A stretch of 64,000 nucleotides of DNA from CAYYIS01 sp964470965 (GTDB lineage Bacteria > JAAXHH01 > JABIQT01). Location of the stretch: the NCBI GenBank assembly GCA_964470965.1, contig CAYYIS010000030.1, positions 1 to 64,000 on the forward strand, given 5' to 3'. A program made the translations under genes and the position numbers. Under the pieces are notes generated by a model. That model saw only the letters and a program-made list of their open reading frames with translations, did not search any database and was not told where the DNA came from. This document shows positions 8,829 through 18,187 of this stretch, in pieces; the stretch's first letter is position 1, and the number at the start of each line of letters is the position of its first letter.

Positions 8829-9953
8829 ATGAATGACCTCACGAGCATTCTTCCTCGATCAACATCTCTGATTACCCGTGGTATCGAAGAGGGTTTACAC
8901 ACGGGAGTTCAGTTGTATATCTCGCAGAACCGGGCGGTGATCGCCGATACCGGTTTTGGAGAATCCCGTCCCGGCATACCCATGGATACCGATACCATAA
9001 TGCTATGGATGTCATCCGCAAAACCCATAACGGCCGTTGCGATAGCGTCTCTCTGGCAGGACAGTTTGGTGGATCTGGACACTGCGGTGTGCCATTATGT
9101 TCCCGATTTTGCCAAAGGAGGCAAACAGGATATCACGATCCGGCATCTGCTCACACATACCGCTGGTATAAGAAATAGTGAAATAATTATCCGGGGTGTG
9201 ACCGATGAGAATGAGATTATTCGGATGATATGCGCATCTGGGATTGAACCGGGATGGGTTCCGGGCAGAAGGGCTGGTTATCACTTGTCTTCAAGCTGGT
9301 ACATGCTCGGAGAGATTGTACACCGTGTCAGCGGCAGGCCGATAAACGAATATGTTCGTGAGAAGCTCTTCGAACCCCTGGGAATGACCGATTCCTGGAT
9401 CGGCATGCCGGGTGGGAAATACAGGGACTATGGTACCCGGATTGGTTACATGTACAACACAGAAGGAAGTCGTCCGGTCCTCAACAATTGGCATGACGAG
9501 CCCGACTGTGCCCTGGTCTCACCGGGAGGCAATGGCAGGGGACCGATCCGGGAATTGGGATATTTCTATGAGATGCTATTGCAAAAAGGAGAAAGGAACG
9601 GCGTCGAGATACTTTCACCTCAAACGGTGGAATCGCTGACCGCCCGACATCGTTCGGGAATGAAAGATCGTACATTCATACATGAATTGGACTGGGGACT
9701 GGGTTTTCTTGTTGACTCCAACCATTACGGTCCCGAAACGGTGCCGTATAGTTTCGGGCGGCATTGTTCCATGCGGACCTATGGTCACGGCGGAAGGCAA
9801 TCCTCCTCATCGTTTTCAGATCCTGAACACAGGCTTGTGGTCACGGTGGTTTTCAACGGAATGCCCGGTGAACGCAAGCACAATGAACGGATAAGAGAGA
9901 TTAACACTGCCATTTATGAGGATCTGGCATTAACCTCAATACGGGAGACATGA
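8829..9953 (+). CDS. Class C beta-lactamase-like serine hydrolase
   Basis: The 374-residue protein has the penicillin-binding-like SxxK motif (S62-S-A-K65), a Tyr motif near Y153 (YHLSSSWYMLGEIVHRVSG) and a C-terminal HGG at the KTG position. The family includes esterases, D-aminopeptidases and 6-aminohexanoate hydrolases as well as AmpC. No signal peptide is seen, so a cytoplasmic esterase or amidase role is more likely than antibiotic resistance. Its stop overlaps the start of the Gfo/Idh gene (ATGA), suggesting co-translation and a joint catabolic task. Confidence 0.85.
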   Translation: MNDLTSILPRSTSLITRGIEEGLHTGVQLYISQNRAVIADTGFGESRPGIPMDTDTIMLWMSSAKPITAVAIASLWQDSLVDLDTAVCHYVPDFAKGGKQDITIRHLLTHTAGIRNSEIIIRGVTDENEIIRMICASGIEPGWVPGRRAGYHLSSSWYMLGEIVHRVSGRPINEYVREKLFEPLGMTDSWIGMPGGKYRDYGTRIGYMYNTEGSRPVLNNWHDEPDCALVSPGGNGRGPIRELGYFYEMLLQKGERNGVEILSPQTVESLTARHRSGMKDRTFIHELDWGLGFLVDSNHYGPETVPYSFGRHCSMRTYGHGGRQSSSSFSDPEHRLVVTVVFNGMPGERKHNERIREINTAIYEDLALTSIRET

Positions 9954-11107
9954 TGGCCCTGACACAACTTCGAATAGGTATGATCGGTGTAACTGGCAGA
10001 GGGGGACTCTGGCGAAACTGGCACAATCCGGACGGCAGATCCGTCGTCGTAGCAGGTGCAGACATCAACGCCCAAAATTTGAAGACATTTTCTGAGCAAC
10101 ATGGTCAAAATCCCTTCACAACGCAGGATTACAGAGATTTGCTCTGCCGGACCGATATCGATGCCATCGCTGTCACATCACCGGATTACTGCCATGAAGA
10201 GCATGCGACCGGGGCGTTAGAATCGGGAAAACACGTCTTCTGCGAGAAACCGCTGGCTATCACAATCGAAGGGTGTGATCGCATCCTCAATGCGTGGCAT
10301 GGTTCGGGTAACAGATTGATGGTCGGATTCAACATGCGTTACATGCATATATTCCGAACTATGAAAGAAATCATTGAATCCGGTGTTATCGGTGAGATCA
10401 AGGCGGTCTGGGTACGCCATTTTGTGGGGATGGGGAGCGATTTTTATTACCACGACTGGCATGCGACCCGGCAGAACACCACCTCACTCTTGTTGCAGAA
10501 AGGATCGCATGACCTGGACATGATCCACTGGCTTACCGGTAAATACACCGAGCGGACCAGCGCCTTCGGCGGCCTTGATTATTTCGGCGGCGACAAACCC
10601 AATGACCTGACATGCCCTGAATGTGATGAGAGGGATACCTGTCCGGAGTTCATGGACGGACGCCGGATCCAATGCGCATTCAGGCAGGAAGTTGATGTGG
10701 AGGACAATCAGACGACCATCATGATGTTGGAGGGCGGCATAAAAGCCTCGTACCTTCAGTGTCACTTCACACCGGATTATCATCGAAACTACACAGTAAT
10801 AGGTACCGAGGGACGTCTGGAGAATTTTGAACCAGAGATGAAGGTCCAGGTTCAGACGAGGAAGTCAGGCACATACAGGGAGCTTTCCGACCGGACCTAT
10901 GACATCAGAAAGGCCGAAGGGAGTCACGCCGGTGCGGATCCGGTTATCTGCAGGGATTTTGTGGACATGTGTATCGACGGCAAGGAACCCATCGCCACGC
11001 CCCTGGCTGGAAGAATGAGCGTCGCGGCAGGTGTATCGGCGGCAAAATCTCTACGCAGCAACGGATCGCCGGTTGACATACCGCCCCCGCCGGACTGGAT
11101 CAAATGA
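9950..11107 (+). CDS. Gfo/Idh/MocA-family oxidoreductase with a cysteine cluster
   Basis: The 385-residue protein has an N-terminal Rossmann fold (IGMIGVTGRGG), the EKP motif (E99-K100-P101) and the His-Asp substrate motif SHDLDMIHW (about 186-194). These are typical of NAD(P)-dependent sugar or inositol dehydrogenases. Residues 222-242 insert a four-Cys cluster (C222, C225, C231, C242) able to bind one metal. The gene is translationally coupled to the serine hydrolase upstream. It is followed by a strong terminator-like hairpin. The sugar substrate is not predictable. Confidence 0.88.
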   Translation: MMALTQLRIGMIGVTGRGGLWRNWHNPDGRSVVVAGADINAQNLKTFSEQHGQNPFTTQDYRDLLCRTDIDAIAVTSPDYCHEEHATGALESGKHVFCEKPLAITIEGCDRILNAWHGSGNRLMVGFNMRYMHIFRTMKEIIESGVIGEIKAVWVRHFVGMGSDFYYHDWHATRQNTTSLLLQKGSHDLDMIHWLTGKYTERTSAFGGLDYFGGDKPNDLTCPECDERDTCPEFMDGRRIQCAFRQEVDVEDNQTTIMMLEGGIKASYLQCHFTPDYHRNYTVIGTEGRLENFEPEMKVQVQTRKSGTYRELSDRTYDIRKAEGSHAGADPVICRDFVDMCIDGKEPIATPLAGRMSVAAGVSAAKSLRSNGSPVDIPPPPDWIK

Positions 11108-11744
11108 GAAAATCAGACGACGCTTAACGACTGTATCGACCGGCTCCGGGCGTGCGGGATTCGTTGTTCGGATCTTTACCGAAGTCGGTGCACCATGGTC
11201 GCGCCTTCCCGGACTACCCCCCCCCAGCCTTTGGTCCGATAAAAACAGTGCCGGGGCATGATTTCATCCGCGCACCGGCGCTGTTTTCTGCGTCCAGGGG
11301 CTTTTCCTGCGATGTATCGAAGGGCCGTCTCCATTTTCCAAGGCTTGCATATCCGGCAAATGACCGGTTGTTTTCAGCGGTTGGAATGATGCCGATTGGA
11401 TCTCGTTAAATCCATCGGACGGATTCTGCGGTACCGCCCAGGTCCCCCTGTCTACTACCTTCCTTCAGAAATGTGTTGAGAAGGAAGCGGATTTACAGAA
11501 GCCCCGGGGCCCCCGGGATGTGCGGACGAAGTATCCGCAGGTAATACCATTGAAAAAAGCCAACCGGCGGCATGGGTGTATTGGAATAAATTCCGTTCAT
11601 TGTTGCCTCTCCATTTTCAGCCTTTTTTAATGGGTAAAACCTTGATACTGTCCTTGCCTTTTTAAGTTCATTCGTATATGTTCCCATTAGTCAAACCCGA
11701 CCAAAGAACAATAGGCGAGGGAACATTAATAAAATGGTTTTTAT
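11108..11744. other. 637-bp gap without a recognised gene
   Basis: The stretch separates the Gfo/Idh gene from the uxaB-like gene. Apart from the hairpin at 11242-11287 and a GC-rich inverted stretch near 11503 (CCCCGGGGCCCCCGGG), I see no convincing coding frame. Short open frames here lack ribosome sites or family motifs. The last 100 bases are A/T-rich and could hold the uxaB promoter, for example TTGCCT 17 bases before TATGTT. Confidence 0.6.
11242..11287. terminator. Probable bidirectional Rho-independent terminator
   Basis: AAAACAGTGCCGG pairs with CCGGCGCTGTTTT over 13 bp with one G-T pair. The loop is 20 bases, with an A-run before and a T-run after. It sits about 135 bp downstream of the Gfo/Idh stop and would end that transcript. 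Confidence 0.7.
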
Positions 11745-12860
11745 ATGAAAAATCGTGAAACAATCATCCAGTTCGGGAGTGGTAAATTCCTCCGTTCATT
11801 TGCGGACCTGTTCATTGATGAAGCGAATTCAGCAGGTCAGAACGTAGGAAAAATCATCGTCGTACAGTCCACCGAGGGAAACCGTTCTGAATTGTTAAAC
11901 AGGCAGAACGGTCGATACCGCGTTCACATTCGAGGGATGCAGGATGGTCTTGAGATCGATCGGATTCAGGAAGTGGCCTCCGTCAGCCGGGCAATGACCG
12001 TCCAATCCGACTGGGAGGAAATTCTGGATGCCGCGACCTCACCGGATTTGCGCTTCGTCCTCTCGAACACCACTGAAATTGGTTATCAGGTGAAAGCCGA
12101 AGACCGGCTCAATCCCGGCATCCCTCATTCTTTCCCTGCCCGCCTTCTCGAACTGTTGTTAGCCAGATTCAGGGCTGGGGCGACGCCGTTGACCATTGTA
12201 CCATGTGAGCTGATCGACAACAACGCTGATTCATTAAAACAGATAGTTCGTGACCTCGCGTTATTCAAGTCATATGAGCATCAATTCATCGATTGGATGT
12301 CCAAGGATACCATCTGGTTAAATACGCTCGTGGACCGGATAACCAGTGACCCGCCTGTGGATCACCCCTTAAGAAACAAAGACCCCCTGTTGACGGTGAC
12401 AGAGCCCTTCGCACTGTGGGTCATCCAGTCTTCCACCAGGGGGGAGGACTTTATTGACCATGAGAAAATCACGCGCTCGGATGATGTCCGGCCATACGGT
12501 CTGCGGAAAGTTCGAATACTGAATGGGGCCCACACGGCACTGGTCTGTAAAGCAATGCCGATGGGTTTCGAAACGGTTCGAGATGCTGTACAGGATGATG
12601 CAATTAAAAGTTGGTTGCTTGAGTTGTTGCATAACGAAATCATCCCCGCGATCGAGGACAGGGTGGTTGATCCCGTTCGGTTCGCGGCCACGTGTATTGA
12701 ACGTTTTTCGAATCCGTTCCTGGTCCACAGACTGCAGTCCATCGCATGGGAACATGACACCAAGGTACAACTGCGACTCGTGCAAACATATCATGAATAC
12801 ATTGCAAAATTTGACCGGAAACCACCTATCCTAACAGGACTGGTGGCGAAATACATCTGA
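11745..12860 (+). CDS. uxaB: Tagaturonate/fructuronate reductase-like mannitol dehydrogenase
   Basis: The 371-residue protein starts with IIQFGSGKFLRSFADLFIDE, the Rossmann start typical of UxaB. It carries the long-chain mannitol dehydrogenase active-site motif KVRILNGAHTALV (Lys, Asn and His). UxaB reduces tagaturonate to altronate with NADH in galacturonate breakdown. The length is shorter than E. coli UxaB (about 480) and close to compact homologues. A zinc alcohol dehydrogenase begins 23 bases downstream. The uronate role fits the UxuA-like gene later in the window, but the substrate could be another ketohexuronate. Confidence 0.75.
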   Translation: MKNRETIIQFGSGKFLRSFADLFIDEANSAGQNVGKIIVVQSTEGNRSELLNRQNGRYRVHIRGMQDGLEIDRIQEVASVSRAMTVQSDWEEILDAATSPDLRFVLSNTTEIGYQVKAEDRLNPGIPHSFPARLLELLLARFRAGATPLTIVPCELIDNNADSLKQIVRDLALFKSYEHQFIDWMSKDTIWLNTLVDRITSDPPVDHPLRNKDPLLTVTEPFALWVIQSSTRGEDFIDHEKITRSDDVRPYGLRKVRILNGAHTALVCKAMPMGFETVRDAVQDDAIKSWLLELLHNEIIPAIEDRVVDPVRFAATCIERFSNPFLVHRLQSIAWEHDTKVQLRLVQTYHEYIAKFDRKPPILTGLVAKYI

Positions 12861-12883
12861 TTCTTTGAAGGACAGGAATCCCC

Positions 12884-13900
12884 ATGGAAACGATTATCCT
12901 CGAAACGCCTGGAAAATTATCACTTTCACAGACACAACACCCCGGGTCTCCTGAAAGAGGTCAGGCTTTATTAAAGGTCCGGCGGGTGGGTATATGCGGT
13001 ACCGACCTGCATGCATTCGAAGGCAAACAGGCCTTCTTCGAATATCCCAGAATTCTCGGTCACGAGCTTGGCATCGAGGTACTCGAGATCGGTGAGGGCG
13101 TGACCAATGTGGGGACAGGTGATATATGTACGGTAGTTCCCTACATCACGTGCGGCAGCTGCATCGCCTGCCGCAGAGGCAAAACAAACTGCTGTATCAC
13201 CTTGCAGACGCTCGGCGTGCACACCGACGGGGGGATGAGGGAAGAAATAATCCTGCCCGCGGATCTATTACTGCCCTCGACGACACTTACCCTTGAACAA
13301 CTGGCCCTGGTCGAGACCATTGGTATCGGCGCCCACGCGGTCGATAGAGCACAAATCGCGCAGGGAGAATGGGTACTCGTGATCGGAGCGGGTCCCATTG
13401 GGTTAGGGATTATGGAGTTCGTTCAGATCGCCGGGGGACGGATCATTCTGATGGAGCTGAGTCCGAGCAGGATGGCCTTCGGTCAGAAGCATTACAATAT
13501 TGAGGCCTGTATAGATACCCCCGGCACCGCCGTACAACAGCTCGAAGACATATGCGGCGGCGACCTTCCCACAGCGGTACTGGATGCCACCGGCAGCCAG
13601 CGGTCCATGTCGTCCGCCTTTGGCTATGTCGCCAACGGTGGCCGTCTAGTTTTAGTGGGGATTACAACCGCCGATATTTGCTTCGCAGGTTCGGAATCAC
13701 ATAGACGGGAAATGACTTTGCTCAACAGCCGCAATGCACGAAAATCAGATCTGAAGCGCGTTATGCACCATATGGATTCAGGTGATATAAAGACCGACAC
13801 CTGGATCACGCACCGGGCTGATCCAAACCAGCTAATCAAGGAGTTTCCAAGCTGGCTGGATCCGGAGCATGGTGTTGTAAAAGCACTCCTATCGATGTGA
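12884..13900 (+). CDS. Zinc-dependent alcohol/polyol dehydrogenase (MDR)
   Basis: The 338-residue medium-chain dehydrogenase has catalytic zinc ligands C38 (GICGTD), H60 and E61 (GHE). Structural zinc cysteines are at C90, C93, C96 and C103/C104, and the Rossmann motif VIGAGPIGLG is near 165. It oxidises an alcohol or sugar acid with NAD. Placed directly behind uxaB, it could act as an L-galactonate or similar hexonate 5-dehydrogenase. AGGA lies six bases before the ATG. Its TGA ends nine bases before the ATG of the phosphoesterase. Confidence 0.85.
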   Translation: METIILETPGKLSLSQTQHPGSPERGQALLKVRRVGICGTDLHAFEGKQAFFEYPRILGHELGIEVLEIGEGVTNVGTGDICTVVPYITCGSCIACRRGKTNCCITLQTLGVHTDGGMREEIILPADLLLPSTTLTLEQLALVETIGIGAHAVDRAQIAQGEWVLVIGAGPIGLGIMEFVQIAGGRIILMELSPSRMAFGQKHYNIEACIDTPGTAVQQLEDICGGDLPTAVLDATGSQRSMSSAFGYVANGGRLVLVGITTADICFAGSESHRREMTLLNSRNARKSDLKRVMHHMDSGDIKTDTWITHRADPNQLIKEFPSWLDPEHGVVKALLSM

Positions 13901-13908
13901 GGAAACAC

Positions 13909-14766
13909 ATGCGCAGCTTGATTAACTACGTAGTCGTTATTGTAATCACCCTCTCTGGTTGTGGTGATGGTCCCCCTGCATCCCCCTTCTTCTTCTTACA
14001 GATGGCCGATACACAATTCGGTATGTATTCTGACGATGAAAGTTTTGAGCGAGAGACGGCCCTGTTCACCCGGGCCATCGAACATGCGAACCGGCTGAAG
14101 CCGGAATTTGTGATAATCTGCGGCGATCTCATCAATCGGCCGGGTGATCCGGTTCAACGGGAGGAATTGCTCCGTATATGCAGTATGCTCGACAAAACTA
14201 TATCCATTTATCTGGTTCCCGGAAATCATGACGTGGGGAATGTACCCACACCGGAGAGTATCACATGGTACAAAGATAATATCAGCCATGATAAATACAG
14301 TTTCCAGCATAAGGGCACCTATGGCATAGTCCTGAATTCTCCGCTCATCGATTCTCCTGAGAAAGCGATGGGGGCTTACGAGGAACAGCTGCGGTTGCTG
14401 GAGAAGCAGCTTAAGCTTGCCGATGCCGGTGGTTTTAAACATATCTTCGTCTTTACACATCATCCGTTTTTCTTGTCGTCGCCGGACGAGGATGATCAAT
14501 ATTATAACATTCCACCTGTGCGCCGCGAAACCTTCCTGAAAATGTTTGATAAATATGGAGTAGAGGCGATTTTTTCGGGTCACTATCACAGGAACAGCTA
14601 CGGCGAATACAATAATATCAAGATGATCACCACCGGACCTGTAGGAAAACCGCTTGGGGACGACCCCTCCGGATTTCGCATCGTCAGGGTATATCCAGAC
14701 AGTATGCGTCATTCATACTACGGCCTGGAAGAGGTGCCGAACGAAGTAAACGTCGTTGAGGAATAA
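13909..14766 (+). CDS. Calcineurin-like metallophosphoesterase lipoprotein
   Basis: A hydrophobic N-terminus with lipobox LSGC predicts a lipoprotein. Motifs follow in order: ADTQFG (Gln in place of the usual His), CGDLINRPGDP, VPGNHDVGN, THHPFF and SGHYHRN. The D-x-Q variant is shared with the CPPED1/CSTP1-like branch of phosphatases. I chose the ATG at 13909 because GAGG lies six bases before it; a GTG at 13897 would add four residues. It follows the alcohol dehydrogenase almost without gap. The substrate (phosphoprotein, nucleotide or phosphodiester) is open. Confidence 0.85.
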   Translation: MRSLINYVVVIVITLSGCGDGPPASPFFFLQMADTQFGMYSDDESFERETALFTRAIEHANRLKPEFVIICGDLINRPGDPVQREELLRICSMLDKTISIYLVPGNHDVGNVPTPESITWYKDNISHDKYSFQHKGTYGIVLNSPLIDSPEKAMGAYEEQLRLLEKQLKLADAGGFKHIFVFTHHPFFLSSPDEDDQYYNIPPVRRETFLKMFDKYGVEAIFSGHYHRNSYGEYNNIKMITTGPVGKPLGDDPSGFRIVRVYPDSMRHSYYGLEEVPNEVNVVEE

Positions 14767-14775
14767 CCACAAGGT

Positions 14776-16047
14776 ATGAACAGCGAAACGCCTGAACTGC
14801 CGACCTGGGGTGATGAGCCCGCCAAAGCAATGGAACTGGCCCGAATGAAATTCCGGGCTACCATGCTCCTGGTTGGCGTTACAATCGTGTTCTTCGCGGC
14901 CGAACTGTCTGAATACAACGCGGTATGGGTCGGATTTGTACAGGCTACCGCGGAAGCCGCCATGGTTGGGGCTGTGGCAGACTGGTTCGCCGTAACCGCC
15001 TTGTTCCGCCATCCGATGGGTATCAAGATACCTCACACGGCAATAATCCCATCTAAGAAAAATTCGTTCGGGGAACGCTTGGGAGGATTTGTTCAGCAGA
15101 ATTTTCTGACGGGCGATATCATCGTAGCGAAACTGGCTTCTATCCAGTTGACCCGGCGTACGGCCGAATGGTTGACAGACACTGAAAACAGTCGCACCGT
15201 GGCGAATCTTATCCGCGCCGGTTTCCATGGGATGTTTCAGGTGGTCAAGGATGAAGACGTGCGGAAAATGATCGAACAGGGCCTTCTGAAACGTGTCAGA
15301 GAGACACAGGCGGCACCGATCATAGGCTCCCTGCTCGATGCTGCGACTTCCGGACCCAAACAACGGGAACTGCTGATTGGCCTCGTCAATTTACTCATCC
15401 ATTTCGTTGACCAGAATAAGAGGGCGATTCAAAATAAAATCATAGACGAGACGCCTTGGTGGATGCCCTGGTCGCTTGATGAGAAAGTATATACACGCGT
15501 AATGGATTGGCTGGTCACACTGGACCGGGAACTCGCAGACGAGGGGAGACATCCCATCCAGGAAAAATTCGACAAGACGATTAAAGAGTTCGTGGAGCGG
15601 TTAAAGTATGACCCCGACGTTATTGCCAAGGGTGAACGGATAAAGGAAGACCTGCTCAATCACCCAACCCTCAAGGATTTTTCCGATACCCTGTGGGCAG
15701 AAATCAAGTCGTCTTTACTTACCCATACCGAACAATCCCGACCAGGAGTCGATGGCCCGATCGAAAAGGGCGTCGTAAAAATGGGTCAGGTTCTGTTGCG
15801 GGATGAAAAAATGATGAAGAAAATCGACAGCTGGTTGGAAGAAATGACGAGGTACCTGATGCAATCTTATGGACACGAGATTGGAAGTCTGATCTCTCAT
15901 ACGGTGGAGCGATGGGACCCTGACGCCACTTCCAGAAAGATTGAACTGCAGGTGGGGAAAGATTTGCAATATATTCGCATTAATGGTACGGTTGTCGGTG
16001 GACTCGTAGGCTTGTTGATTCATACCGTATCTCATTTTCTACCTTGA
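14776..16047 (+). CDS. DUF445-family membrane protein
   Basis: The 423-residue protein has an N-terminal helix (MLLVGVTIVFFAAEL), the family signature EAAMVGAVADWFAVTALFRHPMG and IPHTAIIPSKKNSFGERLG. A long helical region and a C-terminal membrane segment (VGGLVGLLIHTVSHF) follow. This matches the YjiN/DUF445 family, an envelope protein of unknown function with SPFH-like links in some species. It starts nine bases after the phosphoesterase stop, so it is probably in the same operon. Confidence 0.85.
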   Translation: MNSETPELPTWGDEPAKAMELARMKFRATMLLVGVTIVFFAAELSEYNAVWVGFVQATAEAAMVGAVADWFAVTALFRHPMGIKIPHTAIIPSKKNSFGERLGGFVQQNFLTGDIIVAKLASIQLTRRTAEWLTDTENSRTVANLIRAGFHGMFQVVKDEDVRKMIEQGLLKRVRETQAAPIIGSLLDAATSGPKQRELLIGLVNLLIHFVDQNKRAIQNKIIDETPWWMPWSLDEKVYTRVMDWLVTLDRELADEGRHPIQEKFDKTIKEFVERLKYDPDVIAKGERIKEDLLNHPTLKDFSDTLWAEIKSSLLTHTEQSRPGVDGPIEKGVVKMGQVLLRDEKMMKKIDSWLEEMTRYLMQSYGHEIGSLISHTVERWDPDATSRKIELQVGKDLQYIRINGTVVGGLVGLLIHTVSHFLP

Positions 16048-16069
16048 ATTCAAAAGATGGGGGGGAACG

Positions 16070-16495
16070 ATGGATAAGCAAACATTAATAGATCATTTAA
16101 ATGAGGATCTGGCCGCCGAACTTGGTGCGATTATACAGTTCACGATATATGCCGCCAAAGCCACCGGCCCTTACCGGCCGCAACTTGCTCAGTTTTTTCT
16201 CGCCGAAGTCGCCGACGAGCAGCTGCACGCGCAGTACCTTGCCAACAAAATCGTCGCGCTCGGAGGTGAACCAACATCCAAGCCGCGCGAAGTAAAGGTG
16301 AGTGACTCCAACCGTGAAAATCTCGAAACCATGCTGGCGGACGAACTCAATATCGTCAAGGCCTATGTTCAGCATGCCGATGAAGCCGAAGCCTTTGGTG
16401 ACATAGGTTTGAAAGTGCAATTGGAAGATATGATCAGGGATGAGAGCGGCCATGCAGAGGAAGTGCAAAGAATCCTTCAGGACTGGGCATTATAA
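16070..16495 (+). CDS. Ferritin-like di-iron protein (bacterioferritin type)
   Basis: The 141-residue four-helix protein carries two iron-binding ExxH motifs, DEQLHA near residue 52 and DESGHAEE near residue 125. It also has additional Glu residues in LAAELGAIIQFTIY. Bacterioferritin-like proteins oxidise and store Fe(II). A haem-ligand Met cannot be assigned safely. GGGGGGAACG precedes the ATG. The next gene begins 16 bases downstream of its stop. Confidence 0.8.
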   Translation: MDKQTLIDHLNEDLAAELGAIIQFTIYAAKATGPYRPQLAQFFLAEVADEQLHAQYLANKIVALGGEPTSKPREVKVSDSNRENLETMLADELNIVKAYVQHADEAEAFGDIGLKVQLEDMIRDESGHAEEVQRILQDWAL

Positions 16496-16511
16496 CCGAC
16501 CAAGACACCTT

Positions 16512-17444
16512 ATGATCTTACATATCTGGAACTGGCTCAAGTGGATATCGGCGGGTGTGGCCGGCCTTCTCGTGATAACGATCCTCATCATGTATTCAAC
16601 CACAACGCCCATGCCCCCGCATCCGTTCACGAACACGGATGATTTTTTGGTCATAGCCCATAGGGGGGGACGGGGTCAATGGCCCGAGAGTACCATGTAT
16701 GCCTTCCAGAAGGCCCATGACCTGGGTGTTGATGTGCTGGAAATGGATATTCAGGCCACGTCCGACGGTTTTCTCGTGGTAATTCACGACCAGACAGTGG
16801 ATCGTACCACCGACGGACAGGGACGCGTTGCAGATTTGACCCTGGCAGAGATACAACAACTGGATGCGGGATATAACTGGACGGATGACGCCGGAAAAAC
16901 TTACCCTTATCGGGGGAAAGGGATCACCGTTCCAACCTTCAGGACAGTTGTGGAAGCATTTTCCGATACACGGATGGTCGTGGAATTGAAACGGACCGAT
17001 CGATCGATAGTCGACCGCTTCCTGAAAATAGTCCAGGAATTTGATACCGCCGACCATACACTCGTTGCTTCGTTTACCGGTGACACGATCGACGAAGTCA
17101 GGGAGGCTTATCCTGGAATCGCGTCTTTCAAACCGGTGGATGCCATGGTTTTTACGATTCTCAATAAGGTGGGCCTCGGCGGTGCCTTTCAGTCTACCTC
17201 CCAAGCTTTTGAAATCCCCCGGCGCCTAGGAAGCATGAATATCGTCGATGAGCGATACATCAGGAACGCACATGAACATAATGTCAAGGTTCATGTGTGG
17301 ACGATCAACGATGTTGAAGATATGCAAGATCTGATTGATATCGGTGTTGATGGAATCATGACGGATTATCCGGCCCGACTGATGAGGCTATTGGGGCGGA
17401 CAGATGATCTTAATATCACGGTGCAAGAGGAATTGGCCAATTAA
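16512..17444 (+). CDS. Membrane-anchored glycerophosphodiester phosphodiesterase
   Basis: After an N-terminal membrane helix (WISAGVAGLLVITILIMY) the GDPD barrel starts at IAHRGGRGQWPESTMYAF. It carries the catalytic His-Arg, Glu, LEMDIQATSDG, VIHDQTVDRTT and VELKRTD motifs and ends with HVWTINDVEDMQDLIDIGVDGIMTDYPARL. It cleaves glycerophosphodiesters to glycerol-3-phosphate and alcohol outside the membrane. I placed the start at the ATG at 16512; the frame runs further upstream into the ferritin gene, which is unlikely to be used. The call is strong. Confidence 0.92.
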   Translation: MILHIWNWLKWISAGVAGLLVITILIMYSTTTPMPPHPFTNTDDFLVIAHRGGRGQWPESTMYAFQKAHDLGVDVLEMDIQATSDGFLVVIHDQTVDRTTDGQGRVADLTLAEIQQLDAGYNWTDDAGKTYPYRGKGITVPTFRTVVEAFSDTRMVVELKRTDRSIVDRFLKIVQEFDTADHTLVASFTGDTIDEVREAYPGIASFKPVDAMVFTILNKVGLGGAFQSTSQAFEIPRRLGSMNIVDERYIRNAHEHNVKVHVWTINDVEDMQDLIDIGVDGIMTDYPARLMRLLGRTDDLNITVQEELAN

Positions 17445-17487
17445 AATAAGGCAACAAGACCAAGCCTGGCTCATATCGGAAGGGTAG

Positions 17488-18186
17488 ATGTCGGAATCAA
17501 CAATTTTACAGGTAAAAAACCTCACGAAGACCTATCTGTCAGGAGACCGAGCTCTGACGGTTGTCAAAGATGTTTCATTTCATGTTGAAGCAGGTAAAAC
17601 GTGCTCTATAATCGGTCCGTCCGGCAGTGGAAAAACCACCCTCCTGGGTTTGTGCGCGGGCCTGGACCGATCAACGTCCGGATCTGTACTGCTCAATCAC
17701 ATTCCGCTGGATGAACTCGATGAAGATCAGAGGGCACATATCAGGAACCAGTTTGTGGGCTTTGTTTTCCAGAATTTCCAGCTGATTCCCACGCTTAATG
17801 CGATTGAAAACGTGATGGTTCCCACGGAACTTCGTGGCGAAACCGGGGCCCGAACAGAAGCCAAAGATCTCCTGATGCGTGTTGGACTCGGTGACCGCAT
17901 CGATCACTATCCCGTCCAACTGTCCGGTGGCGAACAGCAGCGCGTTGCCCTAGCCCGTGCGTTTATCAACCGACCTAAAATACTATTCGTGGATGAACCT
18001 ACCGGCAACCTGGATGCAGAGACAAGCGACACGGTAGAGGGCTTGTTATTCGACCTTAATCAGGAAGCAGGCACAACCCTTGTCTTGGTGACACACGATC
18101 TGGATCTGGCACAAAAAACCCAGCGCATCATAAGATTGAAAGGCGGCTCGGTCATATCTGACGCGTTAACTGGACAGGAGGGTTGA
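17488..18186 (+). CDS. LolD/YbbA-type ABC transporter ATPase
   Basis: The 232-residue ATPase has Walker A GPSGSGKTT (near residue 43), the LolD/MacB-family Q-loop FVFQNFQLIPTLNAIENV, signature LSGGEQQRVALARAF and Walker B ILFVDEPTGNLD. It powers the FtsX-type permease encoded one base downstream. GGAAGGG precedes the ATG. Together with the permease and nearby tesA it matches the E. coli ybbA-ybbP-tesA neighbourhood. Confidence 0.92.
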   Translation: MSESTILQVKNLTKTYLSGDRALTVVKDVSFHVEAGKTCSIIGPSGSGKTTLLGLCAGLDRSTSGSVLLNHIPLDELDEDQRAHIRNQFVGFVFQNFQLIPTLNAIENVMVPTELRGETGARTEAKDLLMRVGLGDRIDHYPVQLSGGEQQRVALARAFINRPKILFVDEPTGNLDAETSDTVEGLLFDLNQEAGTTLVLVTHDLDLAQKTQRIIRLKGGSVISDALTGQEG

Positions 18187-18187
18187 G

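Noticed and set aside
8829..9953. Antibiotic resistance beta-lactamase
   Set aside because: No signal peptide is present and the gene is coupled to a sugar dehydrogenase; an esterase or amidase is more likely.
11152..11687. Short open frames in the 637-bp gap
   Set aside because: No ribosome sites, no family motifs, and base composition changes along the frames.
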